A stretch of DNA of 64,000 nucleotides from Spiroplasma sabaudiense Ar-1343 (GCF_000565215.1 NZ_CP006934.1:682001-746000), one strand, 5' to 3'. Shown: positions 50,277 through 61,598, counted from the first letter of the stretch. Notes: generated by a model not told the origin, from the letters alone. Numbers and translations: made by a program.

Positions 50277-50684
50277 ATGGAACAGTGCTTATTTTGTCAA
50301 ATTATTGTTGGAAAGATTCCTAGTCGTAAAATTTACGAGGATAAGGATATTTTCGCCTTTTTAGACATTACCCCCAACAGCGATGGTCACAGCCTTGTGA
50401 TTCCTAAAAAACATTCTGTGGATTTACAAAGCACGGACTTAGAAACTTTGAAGGCTGTAAGTGTTGGTAGAAAGATTGTGGCCGATATCTTAAAAGCAAA
50501 ACTAGCAAAACCAGTTAAAGGCTTTAATTTCGTTTCAAACCAAGGTAGTGAAGCATTTCAAATGGTTTTTCATTACCACGAACATGTAATTCCTAAATAT
50601 ATTAAAGAAGAAGGTTTTTTAATTAATAAAAACGAGCAAAATCTAAGTGATCTTGATGAAATTCACAAACAACTAACATCTTAA
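50277..50684 (+). CDS. HIT family protein, HinT type (135 aa)
   Basis: Small nucleotide-binding phosphoramidase-like protein. The HIT triad is HYHEHVI with H99, H101 and H103. It begins CLFCQIIVGKIPSRKIYED, with a C-x-x-C typical of zinc-binding HinT proteins. It has its own promoter and terminator, so it may be transcribed apart from the two lipoproteins. In M. hominis HinT interacts with the P60/P80 lipoproteins, which makes the neighbourhood noteworthy. RBS GAAGAGGA. Confidence 0.92.
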   Translation: MEQCLFCQIIVGKIPSRKIYEDKDIFAFLDITPNSDGHSLVIPKKHSVDLQSTDLETLKAVSVGRKIVADILKAKLAKPVKGFNFVSNQGSEAFQMVFHYHEHVIPKYIKEEGFLINKNEQNLSDLDEIHKQLTS

Positions 50685-50698
50685 TTAATTACCGATTA

Positions 50699-50729
50699 AA
50701 AAACCAAAAGCGCAAGCTTTTGGTTTTTT
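50699..50729 (+). terminator. bidirectional terminator between HIT and the yhaM-like gene
   Basis: AAAACCAAAAGC/GCTTTTGGTTTT stem with T run on the plus strand and A run on the other side. It serves both convergent genes. Confidence 0.8.
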
Positions 50730-50774
50730 AATATTTTCTAGTTTAAATAAGCCCTATTTTGGCTAGTTTAAAAG

Positions 50775-51761
50775 CTATTTCTTTTGTGGGTCAAAGTGAT
50801 TTAAAAACATTTTACCCTCTTCACTTGAAATTCGAGCACTTCAGTCATCTTGACCAACTTTATTTAACTCTTCATTAATCTTAAAAATTCGCGCATCTAG
50901 GTTATCAAATGTTGAAAGGATAACAGCCTCTAATAATACTGGTTCGATTGGAGAACCATATTCATTTTTTCCATGACTTGCAATAATCATATGTTGCAAC
51001 TTCGTGACATCAGAATTTTGAGTTCCATCAGAATTATATAATAATTCTAATTCTTTTGCGGTATTGTACACTATTGTATTCCCGATTGAAATATGTCCTA
51101 GAAGTTTACCCTCTAAACTATAATCAGTTCCGCTAATATCTGTTAGTTCAATAATTTTACCAATATCGTGTAGAATTGATCCACAAATAACTAAGTCTCA
51201 GTCGATGTTAGCGTAGCCATAATTACCTCTAATTGATTTTGCATTTCGCACTAAAGTGTAACTATGTCAAAATAATCCCCCAACAACATTGTGATGAATT
51301 GTCATCGCTGCTGGAAAAGATAAAAAATCTTCTTTCAACTCCAATAAAATGGCTTTAGTAATTTTTTTATAAATTGGATTTTTAACTTCTTCAAGAATCA
51401 TTAAGAAGTTGTTTCAATTTTCTTCAATATTGATAGGAGCTGACATATTAAAATCTTGCAAATTAATTCCTGCAGCCTCACACTCATCTGGTGCATAGAT
51501 TTTGTATTGATTAATTTTCAACTGAATTTGATTGCGATATAAATTTGCAATTGCTTCAATCCTTACAATTTGATTTGCTTTAAAGGCCTCTTTATCTTCG
51601 ATTGTTGCATTTCATAATCGTGCCTCAACTCTTCCGGTTTTATCAACTAAATGAATAATTAAATAATTCATCCCATTACTTCCCGTAGAAAGAACTATCT
51701 TTTCAACCCTTGCGGTAACTACAATATTTTTATCAGAACTTTTAATTTCAACTATTTTCAA
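50775..51761 (-). CDS. OB-fold/HD-domain 3'-5' exoribonuclease, YhaM-like (328 aa)
   Basis: N-terminal OB nucleic-acid-binding domain (LIIHLVDKTGRVEARLW), then an HD phosphohydrolase domain with His motifs HHNVVGG, H-D in ILHDIGKI, H in MIIASHG, and a conserved Asp in STFDNLDAR. The architecture matches YhaM of Firmicutes. It ends at a TGA-containing C-terminus reading WSARISSEEGKM and stops at TAG 50775. No ATG exists at the N-terminus; TTG 51761 with GGGGAA upstream is the best start. Confidence 0.85.
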
Positions 51762-51778
51762 AACTTAATTCCCCTTTT

Positions 51779-53719
51779 CTAAATTAATAATCCAGGATTG
51801 ATAATGTATTTGCTAAAGTCTTGTAAAAAGTTATTTGCTTGAATTAAGTTAACTAACTCGCAATTAAAAGTCATCGAGACAACAACCATATTTTTAATAA
51901 AGACTGTGTTATTCTCTGCAACTGGTTTTTGGTAAATGTGACCAACACCAAAATTAAAAAACTCTCCAGGTCTTAATTTTTTTTGACCTCTAGTTAATTT
52001 CAGATAGCCGAAGTCGGTTATTGAGATTTGAGATTCTGGGGCAATTGGAAAATCTCCTGAGAATTGGAATTCTTGCCTTTGGTCAGTTAGCCGTCTTGTT
52101 AATTCGTTTATATTTATTTCAGCATCAAGGAAAATTGCTGCCTCGACCATTTCTTTAACGCTAAATAGCGAATACTGGATTGCATTTTGTTCCTCCAAGC
52201 CTGGAATAATTTTATGGTTTAACAACTTCTGACGTGCCTTTAAAATTGCCTTTATGAAAAACGCCATCAAACTAAGTTCTAAACCTTGTTCTAAAAATGC
52301 TCGCGACATTAAATCATACAAGTTAGTTAGTGATGTTAAATCAATCTCTACATCGATTGTCATGCTTGGGGTTACTTGCTCATTTACCTTTTTATCCAAA
52401 GATTTAGTGTTTGTGGATTTTTTAAGAAATTGCGAATTTAACCCCTTTGAATTATCAAGGTTAGCTGTTTTAGTTAAAAAATTAAACTCTTTAATTGTTT
52501 TTTCCCAACTATCTCCTTTATTTTTAATAAACAGCGACTCATCAATTACTTCACTTTGAGTTTCTTTCAAATCACTTGCAAGGGATTTTTTTATTTCCTC
52601 AATTTCAGTTTTAAAGTTGAAATTAGGGTTTTGAGAGGATTCTTTCAAATCATCTTTGTCTTGACTAGATAGATGTAAAAAATCCTTTTCTGGCTCTTTT
52701 TTGGCCACTTTATCCTGATTTATTTCTGATAATTGAGGTTTCTCATCTTCATCACTGTTTTGATATTGATTAAAAGTCATTGTATCATCATTTAAATGAT
52801 CGCTAAAATCCGTCGTTTTTTGAGGTATTTCTTTAATATTATTTGAGTTAAGGTCCTCAACCATTGGCTTTTCACTAAAGTCAACTTCGAACTGAGATAG
52901 TTCTTTTGAAGTTTCTACAGTTGGTTTAACATCAAAATCATCTAGATCTTCGAATGCTAAAATTTGCTCAAAAAGGTCATCATTATTTGTTTGGGTTGAT
53001 GATTTATCTAAATCAGATAGTAAACTTGAAGCTGGAAGATTAAAGCCATCTTCATTATGTAAAAGTGCTGTTGCCAGAGTGGAATCATCAGCCATTTGTG
53101 ATTCAAGGTTGGCTTGTTTTTTTAACTCTTGGGTTAAACCATCAAAGCCACTTGTTAAGTCATCAAAGCGAACGCGATTCATTTCCAAAGTATTTGTATC
53201 GTTTTCTTCTTCTCATTCTTGACTGATTTCTGAAAGCTGTTCTTCTAAATTAATATCTTTGAGTTGTGTTGTTGAAATATTTATTGGTCGAGTTTTCATA
53301 TTTACTGTCTCAACCAATATTGAACTTTTTTCTTCTCCATCCAAAACTTCCATTGTCATCGTTTGTGCGTTTTCATAAATTTCTTGATCTCTTTTATCAT
53401 ATTTTGGAGCATTATAGCGGGGTTTTTCTGTGATTACATCTTTTAAGGTTCTACCAACACTACTTGTTCCGTGAATATTTTTAACTTCTTGCTCCGAAAA
53501 AATATCAAAAATAATATCTCCGTTACTAACAATGAGAGACTCTAAGATATTTATATTTTTAATAACACCATTGACATGGGCTATAATATCAAAAGTTTCT
53601 AATTGAGTAGAAATCTTCGCAATAACTTGGCCTTTTTCAACAATATCACCATCAAAAACATAAACTTTTTCAACTATTCCCTTGAGATTACTATTTGTTT
53701 TAAATTTAATTCTATTCAT
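51779..53719 (-). CDS. E2-like protein with degenerate lipoyl and acyltransferase domains (646 aa)
   Basis: Residues 1-75 resemble a lipoyl/biotinyl fold (VFDGDIVEKGQVIAKI, then NGVIKNINI and SNGDIIF), but the lipoyl-Lys turn (DKA) is replaced by QLETFDI. A 350-residue acidic, Ser/Asp-rich, probably disordered linker follows. The last 200 residues align with the E2 acyltransferase core (TPSMTIDVEIDL, LSLMAFFIKAILKA, ISITDFGYLKL, FGVGHIYQKPV). The active site FDHRxxDG is replaced by FNCELVNL (618-625). Under the standard code it splits into two proteins at a TGA (53213), but both are in one frame. No E1 or E3 genes are near. It may be structural; see findings. Confidence 0.72.
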
Positions 53720-53829
53720 TTTAAAGCCCTTCTTTAAACATTTATTTTATTTTACTACATTTAATATTTTTTTACAAAATATGATAATAATATTAATTAG
53801 ACAAATATTGCTTGATTTATATTATTTAA

Positions 53830-53866
53830 ATAAAATAATTGCTAACAATAACGCTAGCAATTTAAA
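53830..53866 (-). terminator. intrinsic terminator after trmFO
   Basis: AATTGCTA/TAGCAATT hairpin with a T-rich tail on the minus strand, in the 168-base gap between trmFO and the E2-like gene. Confidence 0.6.
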
Positions 53867-53887
53867 AAATAATTAAAATAGGAGAGC

Positions 53888-55183
53888 TTATTTTAATAAA
53901 TAAGCTTCCATTGATGCCAAAGCCCTATCACACAAAGCCTGATTTTTTAACTTTCGATCAGAAAATTGCTGTTCCATCGGAGGTAAAATTGCTAAATTAG
54001 CTTTCATTGGTTTGAGTTTTTTATGTTTTGAATTCGTCACATAATTGGTAAGTGCCCCAATAACTGTTTCTTGAGGTAACGGCTGGAATTTTTGTTTTGT
54101 TAAAAAGGCAACCATTCCCAAGGCAGCAACCATTCCAGAGGCAACCGATTCTAAATAACCCTCAACCCCTGTTATTTGACCAGCAAAGAACAAACTTTTC
54201 TTTCGCATAACTTGTAGACTCGGATTTAAAATTTTTGGAGAATTAATATAATTATTTTTATGCAAAACTCCATAACGAATTATTTGCGCCTCTTTCAACC
54301 CAGGCAATAGTTTAATAATTCTTTCCTGCTCTGGTCATTTTAGATTTGTTTGAAAGCCAACGATATTATATAAAGAGTCAATTGCATCATCTTGGCGCAA
54401 TTGCACAACCGCAAAAGGAGGTTTTTCTTGACCGGGTGCAAGTAGTTTATTTGCACTTAAAGGACCATTTAATAAATTTCGTTTCCCTTTTTTTGCCAAA
54501 ATTTCAACTGGCTGACATCCGTTAAAAAATATTTCTTTTTCAAATTCTGGAAGCGCAACAACTTCTGCTTTGATTAATTCGTCATGCCAAGCATTAAATT
54601 TTTCTTCATCCAAAGGAATACATATGTAGTTACCATTACCTTGATTATGACGAGAGGCTCAAAAAACCTCGTCGAAATTAATTGATTCTTTTGTAACAAT
54701 TGGTGCAGAAGCATCTAAAAAAAATAATTTATTTTTACCAGTAATTTTTGAAATCGCTTCTTGTAATTTTAAGGTTGTTAGCGGACCTGAAGCAATAATA
54801 GTCGGATTTTCATCAATTTCACAAAAATCTAAATCAATAACTTCAATATTTTCATGTTTTGAAATAATGTCAGTGAGTTTTTGAGAAAAATTATTTCTAT
54901 CAACTGCTAGTGCGTCATCGCTTGGAATTTGGGTTTCATACGCAACATTCAAAACTACAGAGTTTAATAGTTTTAATTCTGCCTTTAAAATCCCTACTGC
55001 ATTTTTTAGAGAATTACTTCGAAAAGTATTACTGCATACCAATTCGCCAAATAAATCTGTTTTTTGAATTTCGTTTTTTTGGATTTTTTTAACTTCATAG
55101 AGTCTAACCTTGAAACCGCGTTCTGCTAATTGGAAAGCAGCTTCACAACCAGCCAAACCGGCTCCAACAACATTAACTTGCAA
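53888..55183 (-). CDS. trmFO: FADH2/folate-dependent tRNA U54 methyltransferase (431 aa)
   Basis: Flavoprotein that makes ribothymidine at tRNA position 54 with methylene-THF. It has GAGLAGCEA (Rossmann motif, 7-15), [12 protein letters not shown] with the catalytic-region Cys, and [21 protein letters not shown] near the C-terminus. The length is typical. TGA Trp at several positions. The start is two bases after the cutC stop. The folate cofactor links it with the cyclo-ligase in the window. Confidence 0.95.
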
Positions 55184-55185
55184 TT

Positions 55186-55857
55186 TTAAACCTGAGCCTT
55201 TGACTGTTTAAATGCATTTATTTTATTAATATCAATTTCACTATCCCAATTATTTTGAGATCTAGCTGCGGTTCCAATGTGAATTTGATCTGTAACATTT
55301 AATATTTGTCCAACATTTTCAATGTTAACCCCACCACCAGCTAGAACCTTTAAAACGGTATTGAGATTTACATCATTAATTACTTCAAGATTATCAACAA
55401 TATCTCCAAGGCCTCCAGCAGTCAAAATATTGCTAACATTTATTGAATCCAAAAACAATGCTCCTTCAACTGGATTATTTAAAAAGTCAAAAGCTTTGTG
55501 AAAAGTTACTGTTTTATTTTTAACAGTTTCCATTATCTTTAACATTCTCTTGTAATCAATTTCGTTATCTTTTGTCAAAACTCCGATTACAATTCCTTTG
55601 GCAGTAGTTTTGTTAATAAATCTAATATCATCTAGCATTTGATTAAATTCAGCTTCAGAATAGACAAAGTCTCTAGCTGTAGGTCTAACAATTACATTAA
55701 CTGGAAGCCTAGAAATCTGAGTAACCGCTAAAATTAATTCACGATCTGGAGTTAATCCCCCAACCTCTAAATTAGCGCACAGTTCAATACGGTTAGCTTG
55801 CGAATTGTTTATTCTTTTGACATCTTCTAAATCCTTAGCAATAACTTCTAAAATCAT
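55186..55857 (-). CDS. cutC: CutC family protein (223 aa)
   Basis: TIM-barrel CutC, named for copper homeostasis; its biochemical role is still debated. It starts MILEVIAKDLEDVKR, with ANRIELCANLEVGGLTPDREL, VNVIVRPTARDFVYSE, KAFDFLNNPVEGALFLDS and ILTAGG near the C-terminus. It sits between metK (upstream) and trmFO (downstream) with short gaps. RBS AAGGAG. Confidence 0.93.
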   Translation of the reverse strand: MILEVIAKDLEDVKRINNSQANRIELCANLEVGGLTPDRELILAVTQISRLPVNVIVRPTARDFVYSEAEFNQMLDDIRFINKTTAKGIVIGVLTKDNEIDYKRMLKIMETVKNKTVTFHKAFDFLNNPVEGALFLDSINVSNILTAGGLGDIVDNLEVINDVNLNTVLKVLAGGGVNIENVGQILNVTDQIHIGTAARSQNNWDSEIDINKINAFKQSKAQV

Positions 55858-55868
55858 TATTTTTCTCC

Positions 55869-57014
55869 TTATTTTAAGTAATTTCTTAAAACTTCTACTT
55901 TATCAAGATTTTCTCAAGAACAATCTTGAATTCCAAAATGACCATACTTACTGGTTTTAAAGAATGTTGGTTTTCGTAAATCTAGTTTTTTAATTATTTG
56001 TGCAACCGAAAAGTCAAAATTATTTTCCAAAGCAGCATAAATGTTTTCAATATTTGTATGTTCTGTTCCAAATGTTTCAATAAAAATAGAGACTGGGGTT
56101 GGAATTCCAATTGCATAACTTAATTGAATTTCCAATTTATCAGCCAGCCCTGCTGCAACTAAATTTTTAGCAGCATAACGTGCCATATAGGCTGCACTAC
56201 GATCAACCTTTGTTCCATCTTTTCCAGAAAATGCTCCTCCTCCGTGGCGAGCATAGCCCCCATAAGTGTCAGCAATAATTTTACGACCTGTTAATCCAGT
56301 ATCCCCTTGCGGCCCCCCAATTACAAAGCGGCCAGTTGGATTAATTAAGATTTTAAAGTCATCATTTAATTGGTATTTATTTACAACAATTTCGTTCATT
56401 ATTTTTTCTTTTACAAATTTTTTAAAGTTTTTTTCGTCAAAATCTGAATTGTGTTGAATTGACATTAAAATTGTATCAACTTTAGGTTTTTTTATATCTG
56501 AGTAATCAATTGTTACTTGAGACTTCATATCTGGGCGAGCATCAATAAATATTTTATTTTTTCTTAACTTTGTTGCTAGGTAAACTAAGTCGTGGGCAAT
56601 TGCGATTGCCAAAGGCATAAAGTTTGGTGCTTCATTTGTTGCATATCCAAACATAATCCCCTGGTCTCCAGCTCCAATAATATCGTTTGCCTGATCAATT
56701 CCCATTGCAATGTCACTTGACTGCTCTTCAATTTTATTGATAATTTCACATGTGTCAGCGCCAATACCTCATTCTGAGTTATTATAGCCAATGCGTCTTA
56801 GTACGTCTCTTGCAACTTGAATATAGTCAACTTTTGCTCGAGTCGATATTTCTCCACCAATTAAAATAAAATTAGTTGTTGCAAAACACTCACATGCAAC
56901 TTTTGAATTTGGATCCTGCTTTAAAACCTCATCCAAAATTGCATCAGAAATCTGATCGCAAATCTTATCTGGATGTCCTTCTGAAACCGATTCGCTTGTA
57001 AATAATTTTTTCAT
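55869..57014 (-). CDS. metK: S-adenosylmethionine synthetase (381 aa)
   Basis: Makes SAM from methionine and ATP. The signatures are [20 protein letters not shown] (GHPDK at 14-18), [12 protein letters not shown], and [16 protein letters not shown] (P-loop-like). Frame continuous through TGA Trp codons at 56705-56769. SAM serves the methyltransferases in the window (RsmH, SpoU family). No SAM riboswitch is visible in the short gap upstream. It precedes cutC by 11 bases. Confidence 0.96.
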
Positions 57015-57050
57015 AAATTTCCCCTTAAACTATTTTTGATTTTAAACAAT

Positions 57051-58457
57051 TTAGCAATTTACTGCAAGTAATTTTAAATCCAAGTTTCCTTTTTTTTTCA
57101 TTTTTCTTATCAAGAAAGAAGCATAAAGATTTATTATTAAACCAAAAACATTTAAAAATATTCCATCGATAATATAATTCATTTTTAAATAAATGGCGTA
57201 TTCTAAATAGTTCATTGTTTTTTTGATATTTAAAAAAATTCAACAAAAAGACAAAATAAAAATACTAATAACTGTAATTTTCAAACCTCAACTTTTAAAC
57301 ATTGCCGAACTGTTTTCTAAGTATCCAAGAATTCATAAAATAAAAATAATTTCAACAAAAGCAAACAACAGGAAAATATTTATCATAATTATAAATACCG
57401 AAAAACGGTTGATTTTATATTTGAACTCCTCAACCGGCGTTTGGCGATATAGATTTACCTTAAAGATATAAATACTGCTTGCAAAAAAATACGGAATATT
57501 AAATGTTAATGCATCAAACATACAGTTGCCAATTGGTACTGGAATTAAATTTTCCAAATAATACTTTTTATAGACGATTGAAAAAATCGTTGATAAGTTC
57601 ATTCATACTCATATTCAAATAATTGTTCACGGCAAGAACCCCGGGGTTAAAAGTGCAAATCTTGAATAAATCACAATTAGATTCCAATATAAACTAATTA
57701 TCATTCCCCCAAAAAATATTCACAAGATAACACTTACAGCTCTGTTTAGGCCGGTTCTTTTTTGAGGCAAAGTAGCCTTATTGTACTGAATTTGTCAAAC
57801 TTTATACATTGGATTGTGCATAATATTATATAGTTGGGCAATTGAAAAAATGGGGTTTAAACAAAATAGTGACATAAAACCAATAGCGACTCTCGAACGT
57901 GCGTCAAAATCTCTTAAGTAAACGGTGCGAGAATTTGCCATTAAGTAGATTGTCAATGGCATTAAAAAAGGTAAAAAAATTAACGAAATGCAACCATTCA
58001 TAATTAAGAAACCATGCCAAACTTTTTTATTTTTGTTATTATAAATTTCTTCAGTAATAATTAAACTTGCAAAAGTTTCCTTTTCGTTTTCATAATTATT
58101 TACTTTTAATAGCTGAGGAATTATGAAAAAATTAATTGAAAATATTGCTGTAATTATTAACGCATCTCGATTTTTTTTCAGCATTTCTGTTGGAGAAAAA
58201 GCTAATATTAATCACAGACTTGCTCAAAAACCAAATAATATCATTGCTGGCCCAGTTAATTTTATAAATATAAAATTTCGGTGCCTTAATAAATCATCAT
58301 CAAAATAAAGCAATCAATTAGCGATTGCTGCAATAAAAATTGTAAACGAAATAATTGAAACAGAAAATAAAAATAGTCCAATCATTGTAAACACTTTATC
58401 TGAACTGGTATTTTTAAATACTACTGATTCGCTCTTTTGATGTAAATAGTCCTTCAT
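57051..58457 (-). CDS. multi-pass membrane protein (468 aa)
   Basis: No family recognised. About ten hydrophobic helices (from TMIGLFLFSVSIISFTIFIAA near 30 to IIDGIFLNVFGLIINLYASF near the C-terminus), with short polar loops. There is no large soluble domain. Under the standard code it breaks into several frames; reading TGA as Trp gives one continuous protein. The ATG at 58457 follows GAGG and overlaps the previous gene by 44 bases, so it is coupled to the hydrolase-like protein. A transporter or membrane enzyme is possible. Confidence 0.7.
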
Positions 58458-59406
58458 TTATTAAAACCTCTTTGATCTCATTAAAAATAACTTCAGAATT
58501 GATATCATTTAATAGTAAATGTTTTTTTGCCTTAACTATTTTAAATTGTTGTATTGGTAATTTGGAAATTTGAACTTTTTTTGATAAAAACTTTGAATCA
58601 GACAAAACGTCATTATCAGACTGTCAAATAACTACTTTTTTATTATTTTTACTAATTTTTTTTCAAAATCGATTTCTTAATATTTTAAACTGATAAATTT
58701 CTCTAACCGAAATAAAGCCCGCTTGTGTTAAATTTTGGTCAAATGCTTTAGCTTCAATAGTGTCTGTAGTAAAATCGTTAACAGAATAATTAAGCTTAAC
58801 CAATTTTTTTGAGGAGAATAAGGTTCCCCCAAATACTTTAAAAAAAGTTTTTCCTTCTATTGTTTGAAAAATTTTTGAAGGAATAGAAAACAAAAATATC
58901 TGACCAACATCTGTATTATTAAAAAATTCCTGAGCTAGTAACGCCCCAAACCCTGAAGCCAAAATCGAAATATTTTGCTCTGGATGCTTTGATTTAATTA
59001 AAGAAACAATGCTTTTAAGATCTTGTAAGTGTTGACCTAAATTTCGAATTTGAGTGGCATTATTTCTTCCATAATTTCTTTGATCATAACTTATTACTGA
59101 AATTGTTTTAGATTTTTTCAAGAAAAAATCTTCGAGTTTGTCAAATTGCTTAGAAGAATAACCTAAGTCGTGTAAACACAGGAGTATTTCTTGACCGTTA
59201 GGATTGATTTCACCAAATCATTTTAAATTGTATTGATCTGATGTAATAAAAAACTTTTTTTTAACTAATTCTGGAGCTTGGATTTTGTTTGAACTTTTAC
59301 TTAAAGTATTGAAAATAATAATTTTAAAAATTATGGCAGCCAGAATTAACATTTCAAAAAAACCAATTATTGCGTAAAGCAACATAACTACTCAACTGCC
59401 CGTCAT
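58414..59406 (-). CDS. membrane-anchored alpha/beta hydrolase-like protein (330 aa)
   Basis: N-terminal helix (VVMLLYAIIGFFEMLILAAI, about 6-25), then an alpha/beta-hydrolase-like domain with LLCLHDLGYSSKQFDK (oxyanion-hole HxLG), ISYDQRNYGRN and an elbow ILASGFGALLAQ. The elbow is not a standard GxSxG, so the catalytic nucleophile is uncertain. It ends ERISSI at TAG 58414. The start ATG 59406 has AGGAGG upstream. It overlaps the membrane protein by 44 bases. It is the third hydrolase-fold protein in the window. Confidence 0.7.
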
Positions 59407-59463
59407 TTTAAAGCCTCCTTTTTTAAATAATACTATAATCTAGTTTAAATAGATTAGAACAAG

Positions 59464-60237
59464 TTATTCCTTTACAAAAACTCTATTTAAAGTTTCAACT
59501 TTATCAGTAACTTCATTAATTGTTATAATGACTCCACAAAATTGTCCAGGACCTCCCGCAGGATGAAACTTTGTTGGTAAACCTGTTTTTTCTTTATAAA
59601 TGACATTTTCAGGCTCAACTCCGATTATCGAATTTGCTGGACCAGTCATGCCCAAATCAGTAATATAGCCGGTTCCTTTTGGTAAAATTTGTTCATCTGC
59701 TGTTTGAACATGAGTGTGTGTACCAACTAGGGCTGTAATAACTCCATCATAATTTCATGCAAAAGCCATTTTTTCAGCACTTGCCTCAGCATGGAAATCC
59801 ACAAGGTGAATGTTTGCTTGAGGGTGATTCTTTAACAAATTATCAAAAGCAAAATATGGGTTCTCAGCTGGTTCCATAAAACTTCTACCAATTAGATTGG
59901 TGACACGAACAGTTTTATCTTTAATTTTCAATAAAATAGTTCCGTGACCTGGAGTAAACGGGTTTATATTTAAAGGTTTTAATAATTTTGGACTAGATTC
60001 AATATAACTTAATACTTCTGGAAGTTTAAAAATATGATTTCCCGAAGTTACAACATCAACACCATCTTTTAATAAACCCTCAAAATGTTTTTTTGAAATT
60101 GATTTTCCGTGTGTAACATTTTCTCCATTGGCAATTACCAAATCAATGCTATTATCAGATTTAAAACTTTGTAAGTATTTTGAAACTAGTTCTCTTCCTT
60201 TTGAACCGTAAATATCACCAATCATTAAAATTTTCAT
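59464..60237 (-). CDS. ymdB: YmdB-family metallophosphoesterase (257 aa)
   Basis: Family of calcineurin-like phosphodiesterases that cleave 2',3'-cAMP and affect RNA levels and motility in Firmicutes. Metal-binding motifs: GDIYG at 7-11, NGEN, SGNH and GTHTHV. The C-terminal region reads DLGMTGPANSIIGVE. TGA Trp at 59755. The start ATG overlaps the ylxM stop (TAATG). Confidence 0.92.
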
Positions 60238-60560
60238 TAGCCAATTACCTCTTCTATTTTTCTCAAAATTTCTTGAATTTCTAATTGAGGAGAGTTTTTA
60301 AAATCTTCTACTATTTTTCGGAAATTTGAATGTTGCTTTAATAGATTCAATTTATCTTCAAAACTTGCCAATAGTTTAATAGTTTTTTGTAAACTATCTG
60401 AAACTGCTGCTCGAGAAATTTGGTGCTCATCAGCAATTTCTTGTAGCGAAAAATCCTCAAAATAATAAAATTCAAAATATTTTCTTTGTTTACTTGTTAA
60501 TAGCCCCTTGTAGATGTCAAATAAAGCTATAGTGTGATTGTTTTTTTCTAAATTAATCAT
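60237..60560 (-). CDS. ylxM: YlxM/UPF0122 family HTH protein (107 aa)
   Basis: Small HTH protein related to sigma-4 domains, linked with the SRP pathway in Firmicutes. The HTH is QEIADEHQISRAAVSDSLQKT, near residues 42-62, after LLTSKQRKYFEFYYFEDFSL. ATG 60560 overlaps the ftsY stop by eight bases; an upstream TTG is rejected. Usually ylxM sits with ffh, but here it follows ftsY. Confidence 0.88.
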   Translation of the reverse strand: MINLEKNNHTIALFDIYKGLLTSKQRKYFEFYYFEDFSLQEIADEHQISRAAVSDSLQKTIKLLASFEDKLNLLKQHSNFRKIVEDFKNSPQLEIQEILRKIEEVIG

Positions 60561-61536
60561 CAGATGATTCCATAAAGTCAGCAACTAAATCGTAAATGTA
60601 GTCCTCAATATCAAAGGGCTCGATATCATCTAGTTTTTCCCCAATACCAATCATCTTCACCGGGATATTGAGAAGATCTTTTATTGCTAAGGCAATTCCA
60701 CCTTTACTTGTTCCATCCATTTTTGTTAATATTATTCCCGTTACATTTGTTGACTCACTAAATGACTTAGCTTGGGAAACACCATTTTGACCTGTTGTTG
60801 CGTCAATTACTAACAATCGTTCATGGGGAGCATTTTTAATTTTTCTTGAAATTATGCTTTGCATTTTTTCCAATTCTCGCATTAAATATTCTTTATTTTG
60901 TAATCTTCCAGCTGTATCAATTAAAAGTAAATCATAGTTTTCGGTCTCGGCTTTTTCTAGAGCATCAAAAACAACGCTTGCTGGGTCTTGATTCATTTTT
61001 TTTCCTCGAATTAATTCAACACCCGAAAGTCTAGTATCAACTCATTCTTGAAGCTGTTCAACAGCACCGGCTCTAAAAGTATCAGCAGCGGCAACCAAAA
61101 CTTTATAACCCTGTTTTGCATAAAAATTTGCCAGCTTTGCTAAACTTGTTGTTTTACCGGTCCCATTTACACCAACCATCATAAAGATATTTAATCGATT
61201 GGGAACAAAGTTTAATTCTGTCTTAAATTTTCCCGAATCCGCATAGCTATCATATAATTCTTCAATTAAAATTTCTTTAATTTCCTGGAAAGTTGATTTT
61301 CGCTTCACTTTCTTTTGAACTGCGTTTGAAATTTTTACGACCATGGCCATTCCCATATCAGTTGAAATTAAAACATTTTCTAGTTCTTCAAAAAAATCAT
61401 CATCTGCCTCTTTGTATTTTTTTGATAACTTTTTAATTTCCTTTGAAAAACTTAAACTTGATTTAATTTCTTTTATTTTGATTTTATCTTTGCGTTTTTC
61501 TTCGCGCTTAGCTTTTAAATTTTGTCAAAAACCCAT
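60553..61536 (-). CDS. ftsY: signal recognition particle receptor FtsY (327 aa)
   Basis: SRP-GTPase that docks ribosome-SRP complexes at the membrane. The Lys-rich N-terminus is short (GFWQNLKAKREEKRKDKIKIK). GTPase motifs: GVNGTGKTT (122-130), DTFRAGAVEQL, DTAGR (207-211) and TKMDGTSKGG. The C-terminus is acidic. RBS GGAGG. Overlaps ylxM by eight bases. Confidence 0.96.
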
Positions 61537-61598
61537 TTCAAAACCTCCAATCTGCTACCTTAATTGTATCTTATTTTGTATATTACTTAACATTGAAA

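Noticed and set aside
57025-57246. Minus-strand frame at the end of the membrane-protein gene
   Set aside because: It is out of frame with the membrane protein, which continues through the same bases with TGA as Trp and ends at 57051.
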